From: Pseudomonas jinjuensis
Lineage (GTDB): Bacteria > Pseudomonadota > Gammaproteobacteria > Pseudomonadales > Pseudomonadaceae
Length of the DNA stretch: 64,000 nucleotides
Assembly (NCBI RefSeq): GCF_900103845.1
Contig: NZ_FNIJ01000005.1
Span: 186,001 to 250,000, forward strand
Direction of reading: 5' to 3'
Numbering within the stretch: position 1 is the stretch's first letter; each line of letters opens with the position of its first letter. The translations under genes and the position numbers were made by a program. Below, one piece after another: positions 26,696 through 36,652 of the stretch. The notes beneath the pieces were generated by a model, which ran no database searches, was not told where the DNA came from, and saw only the letters and a list, made by a program, of their open reading frames with translations.

Positions 26696-28378
26696 ATGAT
26701 TTCCGAGCGCCTGGAAGGTTGGCTGACTGCGTTGGAAAGTAGCGCTGTGACGGAGGTCTTCATTTGGCTGACGATGGCGGTCTTATGCCTATCGCTCTAT
26801 GAGGCGAATAAGGGTAAGCACTCCCAGTTTCTGGAGTACGCCCCAACGCTGATGACCTCCCTGGGTATTCTCGGCACCTTCATCGGTGTGGTGATTGGTC
26901 TGCTGCACTTCGATACGGAGAATATCGACCAAAGCATTCCGGCACTTTTGGGCGGCCTGAAAACGGCCTTTATCACCAGCGTCGTTGGGATGACTGCAGC
27001 CATGTTCTTCAACGCGATGGACGCTTGGCGCTTTGGGCCGAAACGAGCGCTGAACGGGGTTGGCCAGAAAGTCACACCAGAGCACATCCATGCCACTTTG
27101 GAGGCCCAAAAAGCACTGCTCCTTGATATCGCGCGTGGCATGAATGGTCAGGAGGAGGGCTCGATCATCGGTCAGCTCAAGCTGTTGCGTAGCGATATCT
27201 CTGATTTTTCCCGAGATAATCGTGCATACAACGCCGAGTTCAGCCGCAAACTGTGGCAAGAACTCGAGCGCTTTGCCGAGATGATGTCGAAGTCGGCGAC
27301 CAGCCAGATCATCGAGGCGCTGCGCCAGGTGATTCAGGACTTCAACGAGAATCTGATGGAGCAATTCGGGGAGAACTTCAAGGCCCTGGATGCCTCGGTG
27401 AAGAAGCTGGTCGACTGGCAGGCTGCCTACAAGGAGCAGGTCGACAGAATGGGTGAGCAGTACCAGCAAAGCGTCGAATCGCTGGTACAGACCCGCACCG
27501 CTGTGGCCGGCATTTGGGAGGAGTGCAAGGAGATTCCGCTGGCCATGGCCGAGCTCAAGACCGTGCTGGAAGTGAACCAGCACCAGATCAGTGAACTGCA
27601 ACGCCATCTGGAAACCTTTATCCAGATGCGTGATGCCGCCGTGCAGGCGGTGCCGACAATCCAGCAGAAGGTCGAGGAAATTGGGGATCTCTTGCAAGCT
27701 GGAGCTACCGGCTTGCAAAGCTCGTTGGAGCGAACCGGTCAGGAGCTGCTGACAAATTCCAACAAGATGCAGGTGGCGTTAGAGGAGGGGGCCGAGCACT
27801 TCCGTGATTCGGTCACGAGTACGCAGCAGGCCTTCAGTGCCATGTCCAAGGATGTAGCGGAAGCTTCCGAGAAACTCACCGAGTCGTTGAACGACACGGT
27901 GAGTGATATGAATGCATCGGCCAAGGACTTGCTCGATACCATGCGCCGTTCGGTCGACGACATGGGGGCTCAGCTTCAACGGCATTCCGGCGAACTCACG
28001 ACTCAATTCAAGCAGGCCGCGAACGAATTTGAGCAGAGCGCCCAGCGGATCATCCTGCAAATGGGGCAATCCGGCTCGCAGGCTCAGCAAAGCTTGTCTT
28101 CCGCTCTCGAACGTATGCTGGGCGAGCTGGCTAACTCGATGAGCAAGGCCCGCGCCGAATTGGACGCTCATGTGACGGATGCACTGAAGACGTTTGGCGA
28201 GGATGTGAACAGCAAATTGAAGCTGTTCGAGACCGGTACGATGCGAGAACTCAACAGTGAGCTGGAGACTGTTGGAGTTGCCTTAACATCCATTACCGGT
28301 CGCTTCGTAGACGATTATCAGCGCCTAGTTGGCCGTATGGATGAAGTCATTCGTAGTCAACCTGGCGTAGGTGTCTAA
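26696..28378 (+). CDS. zorA: ZorA, MotA/ExbB-like proton channel with long tail
   Basis: A 560-residue inner-membrane protein. Hydrophobic segments at about 18-36, 51-71 and 84-107 match the MotA/TolQ/ExbB core, including AFITSVVGMTAAMFFN. Residues about 120-560 form a long cytoplasmic helical tail rich in Gln, Glu, Ser and Lys. In Zorya, ZorA pentamers with ZorB dimers form a proton-driven rotary motor that senses phage infection and signals through the tail to a cytoplasmic nuclease. The next gene is the ZorB partner, two bases away. Confidence 0.9.
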   Translation: MISERLEGWLTALESSAVTEVFIWLTMAVLCLSLYEANKGKHSQFLEYAPTLMTSLGILGTFIGVVIGLLHFDTENIDQSIPALLGGLKTAFITSVVGMTAAMFFNAMDAWRFGPKRALNGVGQKVTPEHIHATLEAQKALLLDIARGMNGQEEGSIIGQLKLLRSDISDFSRDNRAYNAEFSRKLWQELERFAEMMSKSATSQIIEALRQVIQDFNENLMEQFGENFKALDASVKKLVDWQAAYKEQVDRMGEQYQQSVESLVQTRTAVAGIWEECKEIPLAMAELKTVLEVNQHQISELQRHLETFIQMRDAAVQAVPTIQQKVEEIGDLLQAGATGLQSSLERTGQELLTNSNKMQVALEEGAEHFRDSVTSTQQAFSAMSKDVAEASEKLTESLNDTVSDMNASAKDLLDTMRRSVDDMGAQLQRHSGELTTQFKQAANEFEQSAQRIILQMGQSGSQAQQSLSSALERMLGELANSMSKARAELDAHVTDALKTFGEDVNSKLKLFETGTMRELNSELETVGVALTSITGRFVDDYQRLVGRMDEVIRSQPGVGV

Positions 28379-28380
28379 GC

Positions 28381-29088
28381 GTGGACGAGTATTTCGGCAT
28401 CCACCGCAAGGCGACTCGCCAAGCCAGTGAACACTGGATATCGATGTCGGACCTGATGGCCGGCCTGATGATGGTATTTCTGCTGATCTCCGTAGCTTTC
28501 ATGCGATACGTGCAGATCGAGCGAGACAAGATCAAAGAAGTTGCGGTTGCCTACCAGAACACTCAGGTCGCCCTATACCAGGCGCTTGATGCCGAGTTTG
28601 TGAATGATCTTCCGGTTTGGGACGCGGAAATCGACAGAAACACGCTGGAGTTTCGCTTCAAGTCACCTGAGGTGTTGTTCGATACCGGCAAGATCAATCT
28701 CAAACCCACATTTAAAGCGATACTGGATAACTTCTTCCCACGCTACATGCGTGTGCTGGAAAATTTTCGCCAGGACATTACTGAAGTGCGTATCGAAGGG
28801 CACACCAGCAGTGACTGGAGTGGCACCGTCAGTCCTGATATTGCTTACTTCAACAATATGGAACTCTCCCAGGGGCGAACGCGAGCTGTCCTGCAGTATC
28901 TGTATATGATGCCTGCGGTGGAGCGTGAACGTGCGTGGCTGAAGAGATCATTTGCCGCGGTAGGTTTTTCATCGGCGCATCCTGTTTACTCGGAAGCGGA
29001 TACTGAGGATCCCGTGCGATCCCGTCGAGTCAGTTTCAAGGTCGTGACTAATGCCGAACTGCAGATCCGACGGATTATCCAGGAGTAG
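28381..29088 (+). CDS. zorB: ZorB, MotB/OmpA-like stator subunit
   Basis: A 235-residue protein starting at GTG two bases after zorA. One transmembrane helix (about 23-42) carries an acidic residue at its start (SDLMAGLMMVFLLIS, Asp24), the expected proton carrier. The periplasmic OmpA/MotB domain follows, with VRIEGHTSSDWSG and NMELSQGRTRAVL as peptidoglycan-binding motif. Matches ZorB of the Zorya motor. No start ATG in frame nearer the SD. Confidence 0.9.
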   Translation: MDEYFGIHRKATRQASEHWISMSDLMAGLMMVFLLISVAFMRYVQIERDKIKEVAVAYQNTQVALYQALDAEFVNDLPVWDAEIDRNTLEFRFKSPEVLFDTGKINLKPTFKAILDNFFPRYMRVLENFRQDITEVRIEGHTSSDWSGTVSPDIAYFNNMELSQGRTRAVLQYLYMMPAVERERAWLKRSFAAVGFSSAHPVYSEADTEDPVRSRRVSFKVVTNAELQIRRIIQE

Positions 29089-29090
29089 GC

Positions 29091-30182
29091 ATGAAGCTCA
29101 AGGTTGACTTCACCGAGCTCGTCCGACTAGGGCGGGTCATGATGCCTGAAGGTTCTGACTTCAGCCTTACTCGCCTAGCCTTGGGATTCGAACCGATCGA
29201 CATTGCGCTAAGTTCCGGGAAGGATGTCGAGATTGGTGAACTGGACTCGGGCATTACGCTCTTGTCCTACCAGGGACGCCAGGTTCTGCTCTATATCAAG
29301 GATCACACCGGAAAGTTCGATGCTGCCCTAGTGAATGGGGAGCAGGGTAATCGTTTTCATATTGCGCATTGTTCAACTCTGGAGACCATGAAAAACCATG
29401 ATCGCTATCAGCGGTATGTGGCCACCAACAGGCTGGACGGACGCTTTCTGATCGAGGATGCAACGAGTTGGGGTGGTGTGCCAAGAAGCGGCGAGGCCGC
29501 CCTGAAAGTTTGCAAGAACTGCTTATTGAAATTGAATTATAGAAATTACACGTCACATGCAGTGCGGCAAAATGTCTTTGCGGCCTTCTCGCTGACGAAT
29601 TTTTTCTCTCATTACAGTACTTGCTTCAAGTACATGCCTAAGGACCTGAGCGACAGAGCAAGTATTGGTTATTCACCCGATTGGCCAGAGCTGTCGAAGC
29701 AAGTTCGCGAGGCGGCTGGCTATCGGTGTAACGAATGTTTCATCGACCTTTCCACACACAAAAAACTATGCGATGTGCATCATATAAATGGGGTCAAGTC
29801 CGACAATGCCCCGTCCAATCTTAGAGTATTATGCAAGGATTGCCATCGGAAGCAGCCCCGGCACGGAGGAATATTCCTTTCCAGTAGGGATATGGAAATC
29901 ATTCGAGCGCTGCGTTCGCGCCACGGAGTGCTGGATAATCTGCAATGGGACGGCGTATATCAGTTAACAGATACATCCGTCCATGGCGATATCGCGGTAT
30001 TGCAGAACAAGGGGTTTCCAGTTCCGGTAGCCGGTTTCGATGTGCTCAATGCTAAAGGAGAGGTGCACGCCACGCTTGAGGTGGCATGGCCGGACAGGCG
30101 CATTGCGGTCAATCTGACCAAGATCGATTTGCCGGGCTGGCAGGTGTACCAGGTCGGTGAAATTTGTGGCGGTCTTGGTTGA
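29091..30182 (+). CDS. zorE: ZorE-like HNH endonuclease with extra C-terminal module
   Basis: A 363-residue protein. An HNH nuclease domain lies at about 200-260: CNEC (Cys213), DVHHINGVKSDNAPSNLRVL (His230/His231, then Asn) and CKDCH, with cysteine pairs making a zinc-stabilised fold. In type II Zorya the HNH protein ZorE is the effector that nicks phage DNA. The last 60 residues (GFPVPVAGFD...LEVAWPDRRIAV) resemble the end of the giant helicase encoded next. Begins two bases after zorB. N-terminal 200 residues not assigned, with a CxxC (CKNC) at about 145. Confidence 0.85.
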   Translation: MKLKVDFTELVRLGRVMMPEGSDFSLTRLALGFEPIDIALSSGKDVEIGELDSGITLLSYQGRQVLLYIKDHTGKFDAALVNGEQGNRFHIAHCSTLETMKNHDRYQRYVATNRLDGRFLIEDATSWGGVPRSGEAALKVCKNCLLKLNYRNYTSHAVRQNVFAAFSLTNFFSHYSTCFKYMPKDLSDRASIGYSPDWPELSKQVREAAGYRCNECFIDLSTHKKLCDVHHINGVKSDNAPSNLRVLCKDCHRKQPRHGGIFLSSRDMEIIRALRSRHGVLDNLQWDGVYQLTDTSVHGDIAVLQNKGFPVPVAGFDVLNAKGEVHATLEVAWPDRRIAVNLTKIDLPGWQVYQVGEICGGLG

Positions 30183-30298
30183 TAGGGCAGGTACAGAGTG
30201 CCGGGTTAAGATGCTGCCTCGTTACATGAGTTTTCCGATGATCAAACAATGTTTGTAGTGGACCGCAAGAGCGGCCGAGGAAGGGATTCAAGATACCT
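30183..30298. promoter_or_regulatory. 116-base gap before the giant helicase gene, with a small dyad
   Basis: The one larger gap inside the second half of the array. CAAACA-A-TGTTTG (30243-30255) is a perfect dyad and could be an operator for a secondary promoter. AGGAAGGG lies about 14 bases before the ATG, an unusually long spacing. Confidence 0.3.
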
Positions 30299-33200
30299 AT
30301 GCTCCCGTCAATAGTTGCCCGTGAAGTTCAGGCCGGTCTAAAGCGCTTTTTGCGCACCACCTTTCCAATGACCACGCCTGGCTTTATGCATGGCCCCGAA
30401 AAAAGCACGCTGGATGCCTTTCTGGAGCAGGAGCATGCGCTGTTCAAGGGGCCCTGGCTGGAGGTCAAGCTGCCGTTTCGCCGCGCGCCGCTGGGGCAGC
30501 CACTGCCGTTCACTCATATCACGCTGGGATTCCAGCCTTACCGACATCAGCAGGTCGCTTTCGGGCGGTTGTGTCAGCTCAAGCCAGCGTCGAGCATCGT
30601 AGCGACGGGGACAGGCTCGGGAAAGACCGAGTGTTTCATGTACCCCTTGCTGGACTACTGCCTGCGCGAGCGTCGGCAAGGCATAAAGGCGATCATCATC
30701 TATCCGATGAATGCGTTAGCCACAGATCAGGCGCGGCGTTTCGCCAAAGAAGTGAACAAGCTCGACACCAAGCTGAGCGTTGGCCTGTTCACTGGTGATG
30801 ACGGTTCACAGAACCGCCGCATGACTCCGGAGCAGGTGATTACCCACCGCGACACGCTGCGGGAAAGCCCGCCAGACATTCTGCTGACCAACTACAAGAT
30901 GCTCGATTTCCTGCTGATGCGGCCCAAGGATCAGCGCTTGTGGCGGCACAATACACCGGGGTTGTTGCGCTATCTGGTGGTGGACGAGCTGCATACCTTC
31001 GACGGTGCCCAGGGTACCGACCTGGCCTGTCTGGTGCGGCGCCTGCGGGATAAATTGAAGATCGGCGATGAGCTGGCGTGCGTTGGTACCTCGGCAACCA
31101 TCGGTGATGACAGCGGTGTCGACGCGCTGTGCGCCTATGCGGCGGACGTGTTCGCCACGCCCTTCGAGCGTGAGGCGATCATTCTGGAGGATCGCCTGAG
31201 CGTCTCGGAGTACCTGGATGATCCGGGAAATGATCGGGGCGAGGTGCTCAGCCGCTGGCCTCGGGACAATCTGCGTGAACTGGAGCCTGGGCGGCGAGAG
31301 CAGGGCGTGTATCTGCGTCAGCTGGCACAACTGTGGCTGGGAGCCGATCTGGCCCTGGACGACCGTAATGCCTTGCGCCAACAGCAGGCCTGTGTCGAAC
31401 TGGGCCAGCTCTTGTTGCGGCATACGGCCTTCGAGGCATTGCTCCAGGCAGCGCACAAGGTGTGCGACATGCGTGTGCTGGCGGCGGATTGGCAACGCCG
31501 TTTCAACCTGGCGGTGAACCTGGAGCAGGTGATGCTGCTGATTGACAGCCTCTGTGCGTTGATTTCCGCGGCGCGCATCTGGGTTGATCCGCAGCAGCCC
31601 TCGAAAGGTGTGCAGCCCTTTCTGCAGGTGCGTGTGCAGCTGTGGCTGCGAGAGCTGCGTCGCATGGTGGCCAGCGTTGAAGCAATGCCCATACTGCGTC
31701 ACCACGACGACCTGCAGAATCCGCAGTCGCCCCTGCATCTGCCGGTTCTACACTGTCGTGAATGTCATGCCACCGCGTGGGGGGCGATCAGGCCCGAAGG
31801 GGAGCAAAGCATTCGCGCTGATCTGCAGTCGTTCTACAGTGCCTGGTTCAGCCATAGGCCCGATGCCTGTCTGATCTTCCCGCTACCGCAGGAGGCGCCA
31901 CGGCCTCAGGAAGGGGATCGCCAATTCTGCAGCAGCTGCCTGACGCTGCATGCTCAGCCTGGGGAGTGCCCGGATTGTCAGCGGCCGATGATGCGGGTGT
32001 GGCTGCCCAATCTGCTCAAGCAGCGCACCGTGAAAGGTGAGGCGCGGGTCGAGGCTTCCAATGACTGCCCTTGCTGCCAGGGCAAGGCTGCGCTATCCAT
32101 CCTGGGGTCGCGCGCTGCCAGCCTGGCCAGCGTCGCGATCGGTGATCTCTACGGCTCTGACTACAACGATGACTACCGGCTGATTGCTTTTTCCGATTCC
32201 GTCCAAGATGCCGCGCACCGCGCCGGCTTCTTCGGCGCGCGCACCTACAGCCAGGTGGTGCGCCATGCGATCGCCGGCGTTTTGCGCGAGCAAGGCGATG
32301 GGATGGCCTTATCCCGTCTGATAGATGAAGTGCCCAGCTACTGGCGCCGTGAACTGACGCGAGCGGAGGATTTCGTCGGCACCTTCATCGCGCCAAACAT
32401 GGAGTGGCTGGCGGATTATCAGACGTTGACCACTGAAGGGCAGTTGCCCAAGGGCAGCGATCTGGTCGATCTGGTCGCCCAGAGATTGCGCTGGGAGACG
32501 CTGGTGGAGTTCGGCTTGCGTTCTCGCATAGGACGCACGCTGGAGCGCTCCGCCGTAGCCACTGCGCAGGTTGAGCTGTCGGCACTGAAGGCAACTGCCG
32601 ATCGGTTGACGCGGTTGCTGCGTGAGGAAGTGGGTACGTTGCGCGATATTGGCGAATCGCAGGTGCTTACCTTCCTGCTGGGCCTGATGCGTCGGTTGAG
32701 GCAGGCCGGGGCATTCTATGACGAGCAGCTGGACGGCTATGTGAAGGGACGAGGTAACACCTTCTTGTTGACGCAGCGTTTGCATCTGCCTGGCTATGGC
32801 CCGCTTAACCAGCCGCCGGCGGCGCTGTCCTTGGGCTTTGTCAGTCAGTATTTCGAGACTCTGTTCAGCAAATCCAGCGGCTGGTATCTAGGCTGGTTCA
32901 ACAAATGCCTGGCCGTAGACCAGCCGCTGGCTACCGCAGAATATGAGCAGGCCTATCGCTTTACTCTGCAGCTTTTGGAGAGCGACGGCTGGCTGAAGCG
33001 GTTGGATGCCGGCCAGGATCCGGCCTGGTTGCTGCTCCCGCAGCGTTGGAGCATGACGGCCCGCTTGGCGGAAATGGCCTGTGATGACTGTGGTCACCGG
33101 CAGATGGTGGCTGCCGAGCAGTTTCAGCAGTGGCAGGGTATCCCCTGTATGCGTCACGGCTGTGCCGGCCATTACCGTTTCCAGGCCATGCCCAACGGGG

Positions 33201-36200
33201 ACCAGGCTTACCGCGCCCGGCCACGTCGCCTGGTGGCTAGCGAACACACCGGGCTTCTCGATGGCAAGCGTCGCCTGGAAATCGAAACCTCGTTCATGCG
33301 TGGTGCCGATCGCCATTCCTGGGATATCAACCTGCTCTCGGCAACACCTACCTTGGAGATGGGCATCAATATCGGCGACCTTTCCACCGTATTGCTCTGT
33401 TCCATTCCGCCCGCTCAGGCGAACTACCTCCAGCGCATCGGCCGTGCCGGGCGGACCGATGGCAATGCCTTGGCCATGGCCATCGCCAACGGGCAGAACC
33501 ACGACAACTACTTCTATGAGCAGCCGCTGGAGATGCTCGCCGGCTCCGTGGCAACCCCCGGCGTATTTCTGCGCGCCATGGCAGTACTTGAGCGCCAGAT
33601 GATTGCCTGGTGCTTTGACCGCTGGGCCGATACCGGAGTGGATGAGTCAGCGATTCCCGGTCGCATGCAATCGGTGTTGGATACCATTCAGGCCGGTCGA
33701 CAAGATGCCTTCCCGCATAACTTGCTGACTTTCATCGAGCAGCACGCGGATCGGCTGCTGGCGGGCTTCCTGGTACTTTTTCCGCATTTGGACGCTGATG
33801 AGCGCGAGCACCTTGGGAGCTTCCTACTGGGCGACAGGCAGCGGCACGGCTCTCTCGGTTGGCGCATTCTCGATCGTCTCAATGAGCTGAAAGAGGAGCG
33901 CGGCAGTCTCCGCAAGCGCATCGACGCGTTGAAGAAACAGATCGAGCAACTGGAGAAACAGCCAGAAGATGAAGAGCGCAATCTCTTGTTGCAAGGCTGC
34001 AAGGAAGAGCGTGGTGCCTTGCTGACACTGATTGCGCGAATGAACAATCGTCTGACGCTGAACTTCTTCACCGATGAAGGACTGCTGCCTAACTACGCAT
34101 TCCCGGAAGAGGGGGTGATCCTGAAGTCGGTGATTCTGCGCCGTAAGCAGCTACGTGAGCAGCCGGCGGCCGAGGGGGAATCAAATAAAGGACGCTTCGA
34201 GGTCCTCAACCTGGAGTTCCAACGCTCCGCTGAGGCCGCTTTGGGCGAGTTGGCGCCGGAAAACAGCTTCTACGCTGCCGCCCATCAGCTGAATATCGAG
34301 CAGGTCGATCTCAATCTGTCGAAGCCGGAGACCTGGCGGCTGTGCAACCAATGCCATTACGCCGAGAACGTGACCGAAGCGCAAAGTAGCCACAGCGTTT
34401 GTCCCAAGTGTGGTAGTCCGCAATGGGCAGATATTGGCCAGCAGCGCAGCTTGTTGCGTTTGCGTCAGGTATATGCCCGTGCCGATTCGCGCTATGACCG
34501 AATTGGCGATGATGCCGACCAGCGCGAACCGACGTTCTATCAGCGTCAGCTGCTGGTGGATATTCCCGACCAATCGGTGACGGCAGCCTATCGGCTGGAC
34601 AGTGACAGCCTGCCGTTCGGTTTCGAGTTTCTGAGCCGAACCAAACTCCGTGAAATCAACTTTGGCCAGCGTGGCGGCGAGGCGGAAGGCTTTGCCGTGG
34701 CGGGGCAAATAGAGTCGCGCAGAGGTTTCCGCATCTGCGGTAAATGCGGCATGGTCAAGCGTGACCGTCTGCGTAGGGGGCAGTTTGCTCATGCGCTGGA
34801 TTGCCCCTATGCGCGCTCCGGTGTGGATGAGCGTGAAGTCGAGTGGATCGACAGTTTGTACCTCTACCGTGAACTGAACTCGGAAGCCATTCGCATCCTG
34901 CTACCGCTGGCCGATGTGGCGTATTCCGAGGTGGCGCGCCACTCATTCATCGCTGCTCTGAACATGGGGCTGAAGACCTTCTTCAAAGGTGATGTAAATC
35001 ATCTACGCATCACGGAGATGCTGGAGCCGGCGGGAGAGGGGGGCTCTGCGCGCCAGTATCTGGTGCTGTACGACAGCATCCCGGGTGGCAGTGGCTACCT
35101 CAAGGAACTGATGCGCGAGCCGGGCAGGTTGCTGGAAATGCTGCGTCAAGCTCTTGCACGCCTGACTCGATGCGTTTGCGTGGATGATGAGCATCGCGAC
35201 GGCTGCTATCGGTGCCTGCTGGCTTACCGCGACAGCCGTAATATGCCGAAGATATCCCGTAAGACTGCCGCCCACCTGCTGGAGCAGATCCTTGAGCGAT
35301 CCGATAGCCTGGTTTCGGTCGAGGGCCTGTCGCAGATCAGTACGGCCAATAGCCTGGTGGAGAGTCCACTCGAAAAACGCTTTATCGAGGCCATGGATAG
35401 GCGCTTTGGGCTGGAAAAGCGCACGGTGAATGGCAAGGCCGGCTACTGGTTCAAGGCCGGCGAACGGCAGTGGGAGCTTGAGTTGCAAGTCGACTTCGGT
35501 CCTGCCCAGGGCATTGTGTTGCCAACGCGAGCCGACTTCGTCATTCGTCCCGCCCGCGAGAGTGAGCGTGCGCCGCAGAACGAATGGCTTATCTACACCG
35601 ATGGTTTTGCGCCGCACCACACCAACTTGCTCGACGACACGCGGAAGCGCCAGGCGCTGGTCATGGCTGGGCGGCAAGTACTAGTACTGGCTTGGGACGA
35701 TCTGCCGGAGGCGGGAAAGGCTCCGCCGGTGCCGGCATCTGATCTGTTGGCGGCGGGTCGCCAGGTGAGCATGTTGCAGCTGTTCGAGCAGTTGGCAAAA
35801 CAGCATGGTTGGCAGTCCAGCGCGATGCTCAGCGGCTTTTGTGGCCTTGGTAGCTATCGCTGGTTGGAGAAGTGGTTGCTTGACCCTCAGACGACCCAGG
35901 TCTTCTTGCAGCAGGCAGCGATGATGACTCTGGTTGGTTGGCTCGATCCCCACGTTGGCAAAGGGGCGCGCTGGGAGGCTTGTCGCACCGAATTGCAAGC
36001 ACTGTTGCCAGGGCCATTATTTGCTGTCCTAAGTGAGTCACCGGGAGCAGTCGGTGGCTTGTTGAATAGCCAGAATCACTGCCTGGGGCCGGTTAATTCA
36101 TTGGCGCGTGTGCCGCTGGCCGCGATGAGTTCATTGACGCGCTTGCTGGAGGAGGCCGAGGTGCACCTCTTCATCGATGATCTCCAGGCGGCTCAGACGA

Positions 36201-36652
36201 ATGAGTTCAATCGGCAGTGGCGCGCCTTCTGGCAGGCCTTCAACCTCCTCCAGTTCGCTCCACGCTTTTCGGTAAGTTGCCGCACTGGGGTTGCCCAGCA
36301 TGGCTATGATTCCGCATTGCTGCACTGGCCTCGGCGCGGCCAGCCTGAGGGGGCCGCTGCGACCGAGCCGATGGATGATTGGGCGCAGGTGTTTAGCGAC
36401 TGTTTTATCGACCCCCTCAGTCTGGAGCGCTTACGCGAGAGCGGGGTACCGGTTCCGGAAGTGGGGTTGGATCTGACGGAAGGCGACACTACTGTCGCCA
36501 CCGCCGAGTTGAGCTGGCCCACTCATAAACTGGCGCTGTTCACTGAGCCCGAGCATGAATTGCCAGTCCTGAGCGACTGGGTATGCCTTTCGACGCAAAC
36601 CGATACCTGGCTGGAGCAAGTGACCAGTCAGTTGAGCAAGGAGCAGGCCTGA
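30299..36652 (+). CDS. Giant DruE/YprA-type helicase with MZB (DUF1998) domain
   Basis: A 2117-residue superfamily 2 helicase. N-terminal motor: GTGSGKT (Lys109), DELH box in VVDELHTF (about 227), SATIGD; helicase lobe 2: LSATPTLEMGINIGDL and YLQRIGRAGR at about 1010-1045. Many cysteine pairs follow (CDDC, CNQC, CPKC, CGKC), and the MZB/DUF1998 four-cysteine motif CVCVDDEHRDGCYRCL lies at about 1625-1640. Size and architecture fit DruE of Druantia, or a DrmA-DrmB fusion. A coiled coil sits at about 1190-1240. The C-terminus (about 2048-2085) repeats the module found at the end of the HNH protein. It likely remodels or degrades phage DNA with partner nucleases. Confidence 0.87.
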   Translation: MLPSIVAREVQAGLKRFLRTTFPMTTPGFMHGPEKSTLDAFLEQEHALFKGPWLEVKLPFRRAPLGQPLPFTHITLGFQPYRHQQVAFGRLCQLKPASSIVATGTGSGKTECFMYPLLDYCLRERRQGIKAIIIYPMNALATDQARRFAKEVNKLDTKLSVGLFTGDDGSQNRRMTPEQVITHRDTLRESPPDILLTNYKMLDFLLMRPKDQRLWRHNTPGLLRYLVVDELHTFDGAQGTDLACLVRRLRDKLKIGDELACVGTSATIGDDSGVDALCAYAADVFATPFEREAIILEDRLSVSEYLDDPGNDRGEVLSRWPRDNLRELEPGRREQGVYLRQLAQLWLGADLALDDRNALRQQQACVELGQLLLRHTAFEALLQAAHKVCDMRVLAADWQRRFNLAVNLEQVMLLIDSLCALISAARIWVDPQQPSKGVQPFLQVRVQLWLRELRRMVASVEAMPILRHHDDLQNPQSPLHLPVLHCRECHATAWGAIRPEGEQSIRADLQSFYSAWFSHRPDACLIFPLPQEAPRPQEGDRQFCSSCLTLHAQPGECPDCQRPMMRVWLPNLLKQRTVKGEARVEASNDCPCCQGKAALSILGSRAASLASVAIGDLYGSDYNDDYRLIAFSDSVQDAAHRAGFFGARTYSQVVRHAIAGVLREQGDGMALSRLIDEVPSYWRRELTRAEDFVGTFIAPNMEWLADYQTLTTEGQLPKGSDLVDLVAQRLRWETLVEFGLRSRIGRTLERSAVATAQVELSALKATADRLTRLLREEVGTLRDIGESQVLTFLLGLMRRLRQAGAFYDEQLDGYVKGRGNTFLLTQRLHLPGYGPLNQPPAALSLGFVSQYFETLFSKSSGWYLGWFNKCLAVDQPLATAEYEQAYRFTLQLLESDGWLKRLDAGQDPAWLLLPQRWSMTARLAEMACDDCGHRQMVAAEQFQQWQGIPCMRHGCAGHYRFQAMPNGDQAYRARPRRLVASEHTGLLDGKRRLEIETSFMRGADRHSWDINLLSATPTLEMGINIGDLSTVLLCSIPPAQANYLQRIGRAGRTDGNALAMAIANGQNHDNYFYEQPLEMLAGSVATPGVFLRAMAVLERQMIAWCFDRWADTGVDESAIPGRMQSVLDTIQAGRQDAFPHNLLTFIEQHADRLLAGFLVLFPHLDADEREHLGSFLLGDRQRHGSLGWRILDRLNELKEERGSLRKRIDALKKQIEQLEKQPEDEERNLLLQGCKEERGALLTLIARMNNRLTLNFFTDEGLLPNYAFPEEGVILKSVILRRKQLREQPAAEGESNKGRFEVLNLEFQRSAEAALGELAPENSFYAAAHQLNIEQVDLNLSKPETWRLCNQCHYAENVTEAQSSHSVCPKCGSPQWADIGQQRSLLRLRQVYARADSRYDRIGDDADQREPTFYQRQLLVDIPDQSVTAAYRLDSDSLPFGFEFLSRTKLREINFGQRGGEAEGFAVAGQIESRRGFRICGKCGMVKRDRLRRGQFAHALDCPYARSGVDEREVEWIDSLYLYRELNSEAIRILLPLADVAYSEVARHSFIAALNMGLKTFFKGDVNHLRITEMLEPAGEGGSARQYLVLYDSIPGGSGYLKELMREPGRLLEMLRQALARLTRCVCVDDEHRDGCYRCLLAYRDSRNMPKISRKTAAHLLEQILERSDSLVSVEGLSQISTANSLVESPLEKRFIEAMDRRFGLEKRTVNGKAGYWFKAGERQWELELQVDFGPAQGIVLPTRADFVIRPARESERAPQNEWLIYTDGFAPHHTNLLDDTRKRQALVMAGRQVLVLAWDDLPEAGKAPPVPASDLLAAGRQVSMLQLFEQLAKQHGWQSSAMLSGFCGLGSYRWLEKWLLDPQTTQVFLQQAAMMTLVGWLDPHVGKGARWEACRTELQALLPGPLFAVLSESPGAVGGLLNSQNHCLGPVNSLARVPLAAMSSLTRLLEEAEVHLFIDDLQAAQTNEFNRQWRAFWQAFNLLQFAPRFSVSCRTGVAQHGYDSALLHWPRRGQPEGAAATEPMDDWAQVFSDCFIDPLSLERLRESGVPVPEVGLDLTEGDTTVATAELSWPTHKLALFTEPEHELPVLSDWVCLSTQTDTWLEQVTSQLSKEQA

